Positions 27,061 through 35,711 of a DNA stretch of 64,000 nucleotides are shown in pieces. How positions within the stretch are numbered: the first letter of the stretch is position 1; every line of letters starts with the position of its first letter. The position numbers were made by a program, and so were the translations under genes. This DNA is from Burkholderiaceae bacterium (GTDB lineage Bacteria; Pseudomonadota; Gammaproteobacteria; Burkholderiales; Burkholderiaceae_E): NCBI GenBank assembly GCA_024235875.1, contig JACKLP010000001.1:434001-498000 (forward strand), read 5' to 3'. The notes under the pieces are model-generated. The model was not told the origin of the DNA. It ran no database searches and saw only the letters and a list, made by a program, of their open reading frames with translations.

Positions 27061-28929
27061 TTACTTCTCGTCGCCGACGAGATGGTAGAGGGGCGCCTTC
27101 TCCATCGTGTACTCGCCGCTCGCCGGGTCGCGACGCGACACCGTCAGCACGTGCCAGTTCTCGTCGTCGACCTTCATCGCATCGCCGCGGTAGTAGTAGC
27201 CGGGCCAGCGCGTCTCCTTGCGGAACAGCGTGTGCTGGGTGACGCACTCGGCGGCACGATGGCGGTGCTTGAGTTCCCAGGCACGCAGCAACTCGTGGAT
27301 ATCCTTGGCAGCGACGTTCTCGAGATCCTCCTCGAGGATCGCGAGCTTCTTCAGACCGATGTTCAGGAGCTTCTCGTTGGTCATGTAGTTGACGCTCGCG
27401 CCGCCGCAATACTCGTCCATCAGCTTCTGCAGGCGATCCAGGCCCTGCTTCGGATTGATGTAGTGCGGATTGACGTCGCCCGCCACGATCTCGTTGCGGT
27501 ACACCCGGTAGTGCTCGAGCGGCTTGTAGATCTCCTCCTTGCGGCGCTCGATCTGCCGATCGGAGACGACGATGCCCTCGGCCTTGCCGTCATCGATGTA
27601 CTTGCACGCGGCCTTCGCGGCCAGGCGGCCCTCGGTGAACGACCCCGACGAGAACGCGTGCGGTGTCCCGCCCACCGCATCGCCGGCGCCGAACAGCCCC
27701 TCGACCGAAGTCATGCGGTTGTAGCCCCAGAAGTACTCGGGCGGAGACACGTCTTCGGGGCCCGAGCACCAGGCACCCGAACCGGTCGCGTGCGAGCCCA
27801 TCACGTAGGGTTCGGACGTGGTCAGCTCCGGGTTCTCGTTCTTGGGGTCGACGTCGGTGGAGGCCCAAAGGACCGCCTGGCCGACCGTCATGCCGAGGAA
27901 GTTCTCCCAGCCCACTTCCTCGAGGTGCGGGTCCTGGAACGCGCGCATCGTGATCATGTGGATCGGGCCACGACCCGCGTTGACCTCGCTGATCAGCGCG
28001 TGGTTGCGCAGGCACGTCGGGATGGGCCGGTGGGTCAGGTGCGAGGCTTCCGGATCCAGGTACTCCTTGCCGACCATCTTCTGCAGTTCCGGGAACCACT
28101 TGGACTCGTACTCTTCGCCCAGGCCGTTCTGCGTATAGGTCTTCAGGTGCAGGAAGTAGGCGCCGACCGGACCATAGCCGTCCTTGAAGCGCGCGAGGAC
28201 GATGCGGTTCTCCATCTGCGTCATCTTCGCGCCGGCATTGATCATCAGGCCGTACGCGGACGCCGACGACCACGGCGCATACCAGGTGCGGCCCGAGCCC
28301 TCGCCCACCGAGCGCGGCTTGAAGATGTTGGAGGCGCCGCCCGCGCCGCAGATCACGGTCTTGGACCTGAAGACGTGGTAGTTGCCGGTGCGGACATTGA
28401 AGCCGACGGCACCGGCGACCCGGTTCTCCCGGCTCTCGTCCATCAGCAGATGGGTGACGCAGATCCGGTTGAAGACCCTGTCGGCCGACTTCTTCGCAGC
28501 CTCGGCGACGATCGGCTTGTACGACTCGCCGTGGATCATGATCTGCCAACGGCCCTCGCGAAGGTAGCGCCCGGTCTTCGGGTCCTTCATGATGGGCAGG
28601 CCCCATTCCTCGAACTGGTGCACCGTCGAGTCGACGTGGCGCGCCATGTCGAACAGCAGGTCTTCGCGCACCATTCCCATCAGGTCGATGCGCGCGTAGC
28701 GGACGTGATCCTCGGGATTGTTCTCGCCCCAGCGCGTGCCCATGTAGCAGTTGATCGCGTACAGGCCCTGCGCAACCGCGCCGGAACGATCGATGTTGGC
28801 CTTCTCGGCGATCACGATCTTCTTGTTCTGGCCCCAGAACCGCGCTTCCCAGGCGGCGCCCGTGCCGCCAAGACCGGCGCCGACGACCAGGACGTCGATG
28901 CCGTCTTCGATGATGGTTTCGTGTGCCAT
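27061..28929 (-). CDS. aprA: Adenylylsulfate (APS) reductase alpha subunit, probably operating as sulfite oxidase in the reverse direction
   Basis: FAD subunit of 622 residues of dissimilatory APS reductase. The FAD dinucleotide motif VVGAGLGGTGAA is near residue 16. Family stretches follow in order: a GTRWGENNPEDHVRYARIDL loop, a HGESYKPIVAEAAKK segment, GAGGASNIFKPRSVGEGSGR, and FGAGDAVGGTPHAFSSGSFTEGR, which binds FAD. Length is normal and there is no gap. Next to aprM and sat, the likely direction is oxidation of sulfite plus AMP to APS. It overlaps aprB by one base (ATGA), so the two are translationally coupled. Confidence 0.95.
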   Translation of the reverse strand: MAHETIIEDGIDVLVVGAGLGGTGAAWEARFWGQNKKIVIAEKANIDRSGAVAQGLYAINCYMGTRWGENNPEDHVRYARIDLMGMVREDLLFDMARHVDSTVHQFEEWGLPIMKDPKTGRYLREGRWQIMIHGESYKPIVAEAAKKSADRVFNRICVTHLLMDESRENRVAGAVGFNVRTGNYHVFRSKTVICGAGGASNIFKPRSVGEGSGRTWYAPWSSASAYGLMINAGAKMTQMENRIVLARFKDGYGPVGAYFLHLKTYTQNGLGEEYESKWFPELQKMVGKEYLDPEASHLTHRPIPTCLRNHALISEVNAGRGPIHMITMRAFQDPHLEEVGWENFLGMTVGQAVLWASTDVDPKNENPELTTSEPYVMGSHATGSGAWCSGPEDVSPPEYFWGYNRMTSVEGLFGAGDAVGGTPHAFSSGSFTEGRLAAKAACKYIDDGKAEGIVVSDRQIERRKEEIYKPLEHYRVYRNEIVAGDVNPHYINPKQGLDRLQKLMDEYCGGASVNYMTNEKLLNIGLKKLAILEEDLENVAAKDIHELLRAWELKHRHRAAECVTQHTLFRKETRWPGYYYRGDAMKVDDENWHVLTVSRRDPASGEYTMEKAPLYHLVGDEK

Positions 28930-29408
28930 CAGTAGGTCACCCCCATCTGGAGTTTGAGCCCGGCAGAGGCGAGCGTGCGCAGGCCTCCGTCATCCATGCA
29001 GATGTACTTCGGCTCGTTGTAGAGCAGCTCGCCGTCGCGCATCTCCCCGCTGGGCCCGGGCACGTCCGCGAGCTGCGGGATCGCCTCGCCCCAGGGCTTG
29101 GTCGTGATCGGCGACAGGAAGCTCTTCTCGGTGCCATTGCGGAACTTGATCCGCCAGGCAATGGTGCCCTTGCGCTCGTCGCGCAGCACGCGGACGCTGT
29201 GCCCGAGTGGCGCGAAGTCGGCGTAGCCGCGCACGTCGATCGCATTCTGCGGGCAGGCCTTCACGCAGGAGTAGCACTCCCAGCACATGTTGGGCTCGAT
29301 GTTGTACGCACGCCGATAGGTCTTGTCGATGTGCATGATGTCGGATGGACAGATGTCGACGCAGTGGCCGCACCCGTCGCACCTTGTCATGTAGACGAAG
29401 GTAGGCAT
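28929..29408 (-). CDS. aprB: Adenylylsulfate reductase beta subunit
   Basis: Ferredoxin-like subunit of 159 residues that carries electrons to or from AprA. Two 4Fe-4S clusters are bound by Cys10, 13, 16 and 20 (CDGCGHCVDIC) and Cys42, 45, 48 and 52 (CWECYSCVKAC). The C-terminal tail that wraps around AprA is present. GAGGAGCC precedes the ATG. In the 51-bp gap to aprM there is a 14-bp perfect palindrome GACCCCGTGGGGTC at 29436-29449 that could influence the ratio of the two products. Confidence 0.95.
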   Translation of the reverse strand: MPTFVYMTRCDGCGHCVDICPSDIMHIDKTYRRAYNIEPNMCWECYSCVKACPQNAIDVRGYADFAPLGHSVRVLRDERKGTIAWRIKFRNGTEKSFLSPITTKPWGEAIPQLADVPGPSGEMRDGELLYNEPKYICMDDGGLRTLASAGLKLQMGVTY

Positions 29409-29459
29409 AGAAGGCTCCTCGTTTCGTTCAGCAACGACCCCGTGGGGTCACTATTCGCT

Positions 29460-30275
29460 TCAGTAGTGGCGCGGCGCATCGCGCTTGATGCCAAGCCCCA
29501 TGTCCATCGGCGCGTCCTTGAGCAGTTCCATCGAGTGGCGCTCGCGTTGCGCGGGATCGTCGCGGGAGATGACCGGCAGGTTGTTGTTCGTCCCGTCGGC
29601 CTTGGAGACGCGCTTCTCGAACGCCGCCGCCGGCTTGAAGAACATGTGCGCGAACTTCGACCAGTACACCCCGCAGAACAGCACCGTCGTGGCCAGCATG
29701 TAGAGCGCGAACAGCACCCAGCCCGCCGCGCCGCCCTGCAGCGCCGCCCACAGCAGGCCGAAGGTCACGCTGGCGAGCAGCGACACGACGAACAGGTCGG
29801 CACGTTCGAAACGCCACGGCGACTGCCCTTCGGCGGCCACGTCGACGCGGATGAAGAACCAGAACCAGTACCCGCCGACGGCGACCATCAGCCCGCCGAG
29901 CCACCAGAGCTGCGTCCAGGGCGCGGCCGCGGCGCTGGTCGGATACCCGAAGACCAGGACCACCGTGCTGACGACGTGAAGGATGAAGCCGTACATCGTG
30001 AGCAGATGCGCGAGCCGCCGCTTCGGATTGCAGAACTCGCCCGACGCGAGGACGTCCACGACGGCGGTCTGGATGGCGATCGAGCCGGCGCTGACCGGCT
30101 TGCCCTTGCCGCGCTTCTTGCGCATGTTGGCGAAGAAGTACTTGGCGCTGCCCTTGTGGGCCATGTCGAGCAGCGTGCCCACGATGACGGCCAGCACCAT
30201 CACCACGATGTAGGTCTTCATGGCGCCGGGTGGAAGCACGCTGTTCAGCGCTGCGAACGGGTTCTGTTGAAACAT
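29460..30275 (-). CDS. aprM: AprM membrane anchor of APS reductase
   Basis: Integral membrane protein of 271 residues with about five hydrophobic segments, at roughly 19-38, 84-107, 119-141, 155-175 and 182-202. It matches the protein encoded beside aprBA in sulfur-oxidising proteobacteria that use AprM rather than the QmoABC complex; it is thought to connect AprBA to the quinone pool. The short cytoplasmic loop after helix 1 is Lys/Arg-rich (NMRKKRGKGKP). The ATG at 30275 has GAGGAGAG upstream. The aprM-aprB-aprA order is the standard one. Confidence 0.85.
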   Translation of the reverse strand: MFQQNPFAALNSVLPPGAMKTYIVVMVLAVIVGTLLDMAHKGSAKYFFANMRKKRGKGKPVSAGSIAIQTAVVDVLASGEFCNPKRRLAHLLTMYGFILHVVSTVVLVFGYPTSAAAAPWTQLWWLGGLMVAVGGYWFWFFIRVDVAAEGQSPWRFERADLFVVSLLASVTFGLLWAALQGGAAGWVLFALYMLATTVLFCGVYWSKFAHMFFKPAAAFEKRVSKADGTNNNLPVISRDDPAQRERHSMELLKDAPMDMGLGIKRDAPRHY

Positions 30276-30300
30276 GTGGGCTCTCTCCTCGAATCGTTGT

Positions 30301-30876
30301 TCAGGGCCTCGCGGCCATCGTCGCTGCGGGTCGGTCGGTCGAATGGCGCTCATCCGTTCCGGGCGCGCCGCCGAGCGCTCGCACCTCGAAGCGCATCGCG
30401 GCAAGATCGGCCATCACCCAGGTCGGTTCGGCGGCAATGCCGGCCACCGTGCCCGGGTTGACCAGCCAGGTCGACCTGCCGTTGACGCCGGTCACCTGGC
30501 GAACCTCGGCGCGGTGCGAATGGCCGCAGCACACCAGATCCCATTCGCCGGTGCAAGCCATCGCGTAGCCGTAGTCGTCGTAGTGCACGAGGAACACGCG
30601 CCGACCGGCGAGATCGATCCGGCCATCGGCACCGTGGTAGCTCAGTCGGCCTTCGCTGAGCCTGACGAGCCGGTGCAGCGACTGCACGTCGCCGATGTTA
30701 TTGCCATGAATGAGGTGAACCGGCAGGCCGATGGCAAGGGCCGGCTTGATCGACTGCGTGCCGATCAGGTCGCCACAGTGGATCACGGCCTGGGCGCCCA
30801 GCGCCGTCGCCTCGCGCACGGCGCGCGCGAGCGGCTCGGCGCGATCGTGGCTGTCGGAGACGATGCAGACCTTCAT
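30301..30876 (-). CDS. Calcineurin-like metallophosphoesterase, YfcE/MJ0936 type
   Basis: Phosphoesterase of 191 residues with two-metal motifs intact: Asp8 and His10 in VSDSH, Asp36 in HCGD, Asn59 in HGNN, His98 (FLVHYD) and the paired histidines in CCGHSHRAEV, then NPGT. YfcE relatives hydrolyse phosphodiesters in vitro but physiological substrates are poorly known. The C-terminal 25 residues are a low-complexity tail. It lies 12 bp after sat and 25 bp before aprM inside the sulfur operon, which raises the possibility that it acts on a nucleotide of that pathway such as APS, PAPS or a dinucleotide. Confidence 0.85.
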   Translation of the reverse strand: MKVCIVSDSHDRAEPLARAVREATALGAQAVIHCGDLIGTQSIKPALAIGLPVHLIHGNNIGDVQSLHRLVRLSEGRLSYHGADGRIDLAGRRVFLVHYDDYGYAMACTGEWDLVCCGHSHRAEVRQVTGVNGRSTWLVNPGTVAGIAAEPTWVMADLAAMRFEVRALGGAPGTDERHSTDRPAATMAARP

Positions 30877-30888
30877 GCGCTCGGCCGC

Positions 30889-32082
30889 CTATCGCTGGGC
30901 GGCGGCCCCGGATTTCTGCTCGCCGTAGTAGGCGCGCAGCACCTCGAGCACTTCGGGGCGACTGAACTCGGCCGGAACGGGCTTGCCCTCGGAGAGCCAC
31001 TCGCGCAGCTGCGTGCCGCTGACCTGCAGCCGATCGGCGTTGGTGTGCGGGCAGGTCCGCCCCGACGCCATGCCACCGCACTTGTAGCACCAGAACGAGA
31101 CGTCGATGCGCAGCGCCTGCGTCTGCAGCGCGTCCTTCGGAATCTGGTCGAAGATGTGGTGCGCGTCGAACGGCCCGTAGTAGCTTCCTACGCCGGCATG
31201 GTCGCGCCCGACGATGAGGTGGGAGCAGCCGTAGTTCTGCCGGAACAGCGCGTGCAGCACCGCCTCGCGCGGACCGGCGTAGCGCATGTCGAGCGGATAG
31301 CCGGCCTGGACGATCGTGCTCGGCACGAAGTAGTGCTGCGCCAGCTCGGCGATCGCGCGCGTGCGCACCTCGGCGGGGATGTCGCCGGGCTTGAGCGCGC
31401 CGAGCAGCGAATGAACCATCACGCCGTCGCAGACCTCGATCGCGATCTTGGCCAGGTACTCGTGCGATCGGTGCATGGGGTTGCGCGTCTGGAATGCCGC
31501 CACACGCGACCAACCGCGCGACTCGAACAACGCGCGGGTCTGCGCCGGCGTCATGTATAGGTCGCCGTACTTCTCGGGAAACCCTCCCTGGGAGAGCACC
31601 TTCACCGGTCCGGCCAGGTTGACCGCGGGCTGCTCCATGACCATCTTGACGCCGGGGTGCGCGATGTCGGTCGTCTTGAACACGCACGCACACTCGTGCG
31701 CCTTGTCGATGGCGTACTTCTCGTCGACCCGCATCGTCGCCAGGCAATGGCCGTCCTCGGGGTCGATCAGTGCGATCTCCTGGCCCAGGGCCAGGCCGGC
31801 CGCCGTCGCCTCGTCGGTCGACAGCGTGATCGGGATCGGCCAGAACAGCCCACCGGCGGTGTGCATGCGGTCGCAGACGCCACGCCAGTCGGCCTGGCCC
31901 ATGAAGCCCTCGAGCGGCGTGAAGCCCCCGATGCCGAGCATGATGATGTCGCCACGCTCGCGCGAACTGACCCGGACACGCGGCAAGCCCGTCGCACGCT
32001 GGCGTTCCTGCTCGAGCGCGTCGCCCTCGAGGAGCAGCGGGCGCAGGGATCCACCGCCGTGTGGTCGCACCAGATCAGACAT
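30889..32082 (-). CDS. sat: Sulfate adenylyltransferase (ATP sulfurylase), dissimilatory type
   Basis: Homo-oligomeric enzyme of 397 residues. In sulfur oxidation it converts APS plus pyrophosphate to ATP and sulfate. Active-site motifs are present: FQTRNPMHRSHEYL, then GRDHAGVGSYYGPFDAH near 265 and a final GTQLREWLSEGKPVP. A zinc-ribbon-like CYKCGGMASGRTCPH segment is typical of Sat from sulfur-oxidising and sulfate-reducing bacteria. I chose the ATG at 32082, which has GAGG upstream, rather than an earlier start at 32115. First gene of the operon, divergent from a LysR regulator. Confidence 0.93.
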   Translation of the reverse strand: MSDLVRPHGGGSLRPLLLEGDALEQERQRATGLPRVRVSSRERGDIIMLGIGGFTPLEGFMGQADWRGVCDRMHTAGGLFWPIPITLSTDEATAAGLALGQEIALIDPEDGHCLATMRVDEKYAIDKAHECACVFKTTDIAHPGVKMVMEQPAVNLAGPVKVLSQGGFPEKYGDLYMTPAQTRALFESRGWSRVAAFQTRNPMHRSHEYLAKIAIEVCDGVMVHSLLGALKPGDIPAEVRTRAIAELAQHYFVPSTIVQAGYPLDMRYAGPREAVLHALFRQNYGCSHLIVGRDHAGVGSYYGPFDAHHIFDQIPKDALQTQALRIDVSFWCYKCGGMASGRTCPHTNADRLQVSGTQLREWLSEGKPVPAEFSRPEVLEVLRAYYGEQKSGAAAQR

Positions 32083-32150
32083 CGCTCGGAACCTCAAGAC
32101 TCGAAAGGGCGTCACGGGGACAGCGCACCCGGAGCGCTGCGCTCAGGAAA

Positions 32151-32168
32151 TGTAACGTCCGGGTTACA
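32151..32168. promoter_or_regulatory. Candidate LysR operator between sat and its divergent regulator
   Basis: A perfect inverted repeat TGTAAC-6bp-GTTACA spans 32151-32168 in the 139-bp gap between sat and the lysR gene. Its dyad form fits LysR recognition sites, and its position, about 70 bp from both starts, fits control of the apr operon and autoregulation. Not proven. Confidence 0.55.
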
Positions 32169-32221
32169 ACTGGTCGATCATAGGTTTGTCTGCTCAAAAG
32201 GAAAAACGGACAATACCAATT

Positions 32222-33181
32222 ATGGTGACCCGGAAAATCGATCAACGAACGGCCCCGGACACGTACCTGCTGCCGCGCCTGCGCGTGAGCCTGCGTCAGC
32301 TCGAGGTGTTCGTGGCAACCGCGCGCGCCGGCAGCACGCGCGCCGCCGCCGACCGGGTCGCGCGCTCGCAGTCTGCCGCCAGCGCGGCGCTGGCCGACCT
32401 AGAGGCGGCATTGGGCAGGGCGCTGTTCAACCGCGTGGGCCGGCGCCTGTCGCTGAACGAGGACGGCCGGGCGCTGCTCCCGAAGGCCGTTGCCCTGATC
32501 GACCGCGCCTTCGAACTGGAGCACCTGTTCACCGAATCCTACGCGGCGCCGCTGCGGCTGGCAGCCAGCCTGACCATCGGTGAGTACCTGCTGCCGGGGC
32601 TGCTCGCTCACTGGAAGCTCGATCATCCGTCGCACGTGGTGCGCCTGATGATCGGCAACACCCGCGAGGTGATCGAGGCGGTCGCTGCGTTCGAGGCCGA
32701 CGTCGGTTTCATCGAGGGCATGCAGACACACCCCCAGCTGAGCGTTCGTCCGTGGCTGGTCGACGAGCTCACGATCGTCGCGTCCAGGACGCATCCGCTC
32801 GCTGGCCACCCGGTGACGCCGAGGCAGCTGCGCGAGGCAACCTGGGCGCTGCGCGAGCACGGATCGGGTACGCGCGAGGCGGTCGACCTGTGGCTGCTCG
32901 AGCGTGTCGGGCCGCTGAAGGTCGAGTTCGAGCTCAGCAGCCCCGAGGCCATCAAGCGCCTGGTCGCCACCGGCGTCGCGCTGGGGTGTCTGGCGCGCGA
33001 GGTCGTCGCGAGCGACGTGGCCCAGGGAACCCTGGTCGAGCTGACGACCAACCTGCCGCGCGCGTCGCGCCGACTGTCGATGGTGCTGCATCGCGACAAG
33101 CACATCGGCCAGCACACGGCCGAGTTCATCCGTCATTGCGAGCAGATGGATGGCGCGACGCGCCGGTCGGCGGCAGCCTGA
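32222..33181 (+). CDS. LysR-family regulator, CysL-like, divergent from the sulfur operon
   Basis: Protein of 319 residues. HTH at about 23-75 (VSLRQLEVFVATARAGSTRA, then VARSQSAASAALADLEAAL), effector domain from about 105 (RLAASLTIGEYLLPGLLA). It resembles CysL/CbbR-type LysR proteins. ATG at 32222 chosen; a TTG at 32186 would add 12 residues, and neither has a clear ribosome site. It diverges from sat, so it most likely regulates the apr-sat operon in response to a sulfur compound; ligand unknown. Confidence 0.85.
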   Translation: MVTRKIDQRTAPDTYLLPRLRVSLRQLEVFVATARAGSTRAAADRVARSQSAASAALADLEAALGRALFNRVGRRLSLNEDGRALLPKAVALIDRAFELEHLFTESYAAPLRLAASLTIGEYLLPGLLAHWKLDHPSHVVRLMIGNTREVIEAVAAFEADVGFIEGMQTHPQLSVRPWLVDELTIVASRTHPLAGHPVTPRQLREATWALREHGSGTREAVDLWLLERVGPLKVEFELSSPEAIKRLVATGVALGCLAREVVASDVAQGTLVELTTNLPRASRRLSMVLHRDKHIGQHTAEFIRHCEQMDGATRRSAAA

Positions 33182-33436
33182 CGCGTACCCGGCAACCGAG
33201 GTGACGCGCCGGCACCGCGCTCGCCCGATCGACCGGCCGGGGCCTTGCGCGCGGAATCACGCGGGCCCGGCGCCAGGCGTCTGTCAGAGCATGGAACCGG
33301 GCCGCGATTCGCCCACGCGATGAAGGGTGCGCCGATGTGGTCGATACGCTCGAGGGCCGGCACCGCGTGCCCAGGCACGCGGGCGAAGCCGAGGTGGTCT
33401 ACAGTGATGCCGGTGCTCGCTCGACAGGCCCCACGA

Positions 33437-34210
33437 ATGCCCGCCACCCGATCGCTGCCCGATGCTCGCCGCCTCTTCGCGCGACTCCTCGCATCGCTGT
33501 TGCTGCTGCCCGCGGGTTCGGTCCGCGCCGACAACATGCAGCCGGTCGGGCGTTTCTCGATCGATCGCACCGAGGTGACGATCGGCGCGTTCCGGCGATT
33601 CGTCACTGCGACCGGGACGGTGACGGCAGCCGAGCGTCGCGGTGGCGGCCAGTCCTTCGAGGGCGGCTGGGAACGGCGCGCCGGCTGGGTCTGGCACGCC
33701 CCTTACGGCCACCCGGGCGGAGACGACGAACCCGTCGTCCACGTCACCTTTGGCGAGGCCCGGGCCTTCTGCGCGTGGGCCGGAAAGCGGCTGCCAACGG
33801 AGGCCGAGTGGCGCGTGGCCGCCTACACCGAGCAGCGTCCGGACCCGAGCGCCGGCTTCGTGACCGGACGGACCTACGAGTACCCGACCGGGGTCACGCC
33901 CGAGGGCGCCAATTGCCTTGGCGATTGTGGCCGTGGCGCACGACCGGTCGCGCACGCGGTCAGCGGCCGCGGCCGCGGGCACGCGTCAGCCGGCAGCACG
34001 CGGGCCGGTGTCAACGGCCTGCACGAGATGGGCGCGAACGTCTGGGAATGGGCCGAGCCCGCCTCCGACATCGACGCAGGCGACGCGCGCCCGACGATGG
34101 GCGGCTCGTGGTGGTACGGCGCCGCACAGATGCATCGCGGCCATCGCGCGACCAAGCCTGCGGAAACCGCCGTCGTGTATATCGGCTTTCGCTGTGCCCG
34201 CGATCGTTGA
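33437..34210 (+). CDS. SUMF1/formylglycine-generating-enzyme-fold secreted protein, no catalytic cysteines
   Basis: Protein of 257 residues with a signal peptide (ATRSLPDARRLFARLLASLL to about VRADN) and a SUMF1 (FGE-sulfatase) domain: GRFSIDRTEVTIGAFRRFV, the EPVVHVTFGEARAFCAWAGK stretch, RLPTEAEWRVAAY, NGLHEMGANVWEWAE and MGGSWWYGAAQMHRGHR. In true formylglycine-generating enzymes a cysteine pair binds copper near the RGGSW segment; here that region reads GGSWWYGAAQMHRG with no cysteine. It therefore probably does not make formylglycine and may be a binding or structural member of the fold. Start at 33437 gives the best signal peptide. Confidence 0.78.
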   Translation: MPATRSLPDARRLFARLLASLLLLPAGSVRADNMQPVGRFSIDRTEVTIGAFRRFVTATGTVTAAERRGGGQSFEGGWERRAGWVWHAPYGHPGGDDEPVVHVTFGEARAFCAWAGKRLPTEAEWRVAAYTEQRPDPSAGFVTGRTYEYPTGVTPEGANCLGDCGRGARPVAHAVSGRGRGHASAGSTRAGVNGLHEMGANVWEWAEPASDIDAGDARPTMGGSWWYGAAQMHRGHRATKPAETAVVYIGFRCARDR

Positions 34211-34358
34211 CGACGCGGCGAAGCCGCGCGACTCGCGCCGGTGGATTCGACGCCAGCTGCCGCCCCGAACGGTTGCGCTGCGCTAGAATATTGCACCGCA
34301 ACATACGCTAGACCACTGGCCGGAAGAAGTATCTTGAGGTGGAAATTCCGAGCACACA

Positions 34359-34883
34359 ATGAATGCCCCCATCAATTCCTCCGCGCCCACCAACAGCAAG
34401 ATCGAATCCCTACTAGCAGGTGCGTACTTTCATGACGCCTGGGCCATATCCGCAGCAATGCCAGACCTGGACGCATTGGGACAGTTTCTTCGAGTTGCGA
34501 GTACAACGCCGAAGTGGATCGATCGCCTGATGAAGCTCAGAAACCGACTCGTGGGACTCGTCGGTCTCAAGGACTTGGGCGGAATTTCCGGCATAGACCG
34601 GTCGAGGCTCAGTTCTGACTACCGACCGGGTGAACGGGTGGGCATCTTTACGCTCATTGAGAACACGGAAAAGGAGGCACTTCTTGGCGACGACGACAAG
34701 CACCTCAATGTCGTGGTATCGGTTCACAAGGCGCTTGACCCCCACACCGGGGACACGATCGTCACTGTCACCACGGTGGTCCACGTCAAGAATTGGCTCG
34801 GACGCATATATATGTTGCCGGTCGCCCCAGCACATCGGGTCATTGCGCGGACGATGGTCAAGGCCGTCGGCAATGCGGCCTAG
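34359..34883 (+). CDS. DUF2867 domain-containing protein
   Basis: Protein of 174 residues that fits DUF2867: LAGAYFHDAWAIS near the start, a YRPGERVGIFTLIENTEKEALLGDDDKHLNV centre (positions about 88-118), VTTVVHVKNWLGRIYMLPVA and HRVIARTMVKAV at the end. Function unknown; some relatives sit beside NAD-binding epimerases. It is part of a lower-GC stretch with codon use unlike the rest of the window. The next gene is a glycosyltransferase 84 bp downstream on the same strand. Confidence 0.75.
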   Translation: MNAPINSSAPTNSKIESLLAGAYFHDAWAISAAMPDLDALGQFLRVASTTPKWIDRLMKLRNRLVGLVGLKDLGGISGIDRSRLSSDYRPGERVGIFTLIENTEKEALLGDDDKHLNVVVSVHKALDPHTGDTIVTVTTVVHVKNWLGRIYMLPVAPAHRVIARTMVKAVGNAA

Positions 34884-34967
34884 CCCCTCGCCCAGGCGCC
34901 GATGCGCAACGACACGGCTGAGCGAGAACACCATGCATGCCAGAGATGTCCTACGGGAAATGCGAAA

Positions 34968-35687
34968 ATGCAGATCAGCGTGGTAATTCCGGCCCACAAC
35001 GAAGAGAAGTACATTGGCCGATGCCTGTCATCAATAAGAAATCAATCCGTTCCGGATGACGTTCAAATCGAGACCATTGTGGTCTTGAACAGGTGCACCG
35101 ACAGAACGGAAGAAATCGCGACCTCCTACGGCGCCGTCGTCGTCTCGGATGATTCGAAGAACCTTTCGGCAATCAAGAATACCGGGGTTTCTCATGCGAC
35201 CTCCGAGTGGGTGGTCACGATTGATGCCGACAGTTGGATGTCCGGCGGCGTATTGGCGGAAATACACCGGCACTCGAAATCACCGAACTCCCTTGGCGGC
35301 GGCATACGAATCAAACCGGAAAGATTGTCGCCTGGAATCGCGGTTGGGTATGGGATGATGTTGGTGCCCGCACATTTCCTTGGGCTTTCATTTGGCATGT
35401 ACTGGTTCAAGAAATCGGACTTCGAGGCCATTGGTGGGTTCGATGTGATGCGGCATATCGCGGAGGATGTCGATTTCCAGAGAAGGCTCAAGATGCACGG
35501 TCGAAAAACAGGCAGAAGACAAGTAATAATAAGCCGCGAATCGATCACCACCTCTTGCAGGAAGTTCGACGAATTCGGAGACTGGCATTTCGTTCGAATA
35601 TTCGGCAACCCATGCCGAGTACGACAAGCCATTGCGGGGAATGACCGAGAGTATCTGGACAAGAACTGGTATGAAGTCAATCGCTAG
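34968..35687 (+). CDS. Family 2 glycosyltransferase
   Basis: GT-A fold glycosyltransferase of 239 residues. Motifs: SVVIPAHNEEKYIGRCLSSI at the start, ETIVVLNRCTDRTEEIA, the metal-binding DADS (VVTIDADSWM) and the acceptor region DVMRHIAEDVDFQRRLKMHG with the catalytic ED. One hydrophobic segment (GYGMMLVPAHFLGLSFGMYW) could associate with the membrane. Donor and acceptor unknown. AT-richer codons than flanking genes suggest acquisition by transfer together with the DUF2867 gene. Confidence 0.85.
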   Translation: MQISVVIPAHNEEKYIGRCLSSIRNQSVPDDVQIETIVVLNRCTDRTEEIATSYGAVVVSDDSKNLSAIKNTGVSHATSEWVVTIDADSWMSGGVLAEIHRHSKSPNSLGGGIRIKPERLSPGIAVGYGMMLVPAHFLGLSFGMYWFKKSDFEAIGGFDVMRHIAEDVDFQRRLKMHGRKTGRRQVIISRESITTSCRKFDEFGDWHFVRIFGNPCRVRQAIAGNDREYLDKNWYEVNR

Positions 35688-35711
35688 AATTCAATTGCTC
35701 GCCTGTACCCC

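Noticed and set aside
33182..33436. Coding-like minus-strand stretch (HLGFARVPGHAVPALERID) between the sulfur regulator and the SUMF1-like gene
   Set aside because: It is short, has no recognised domain and no start with a ribosome site; could be a gene remnant but is not supportable.
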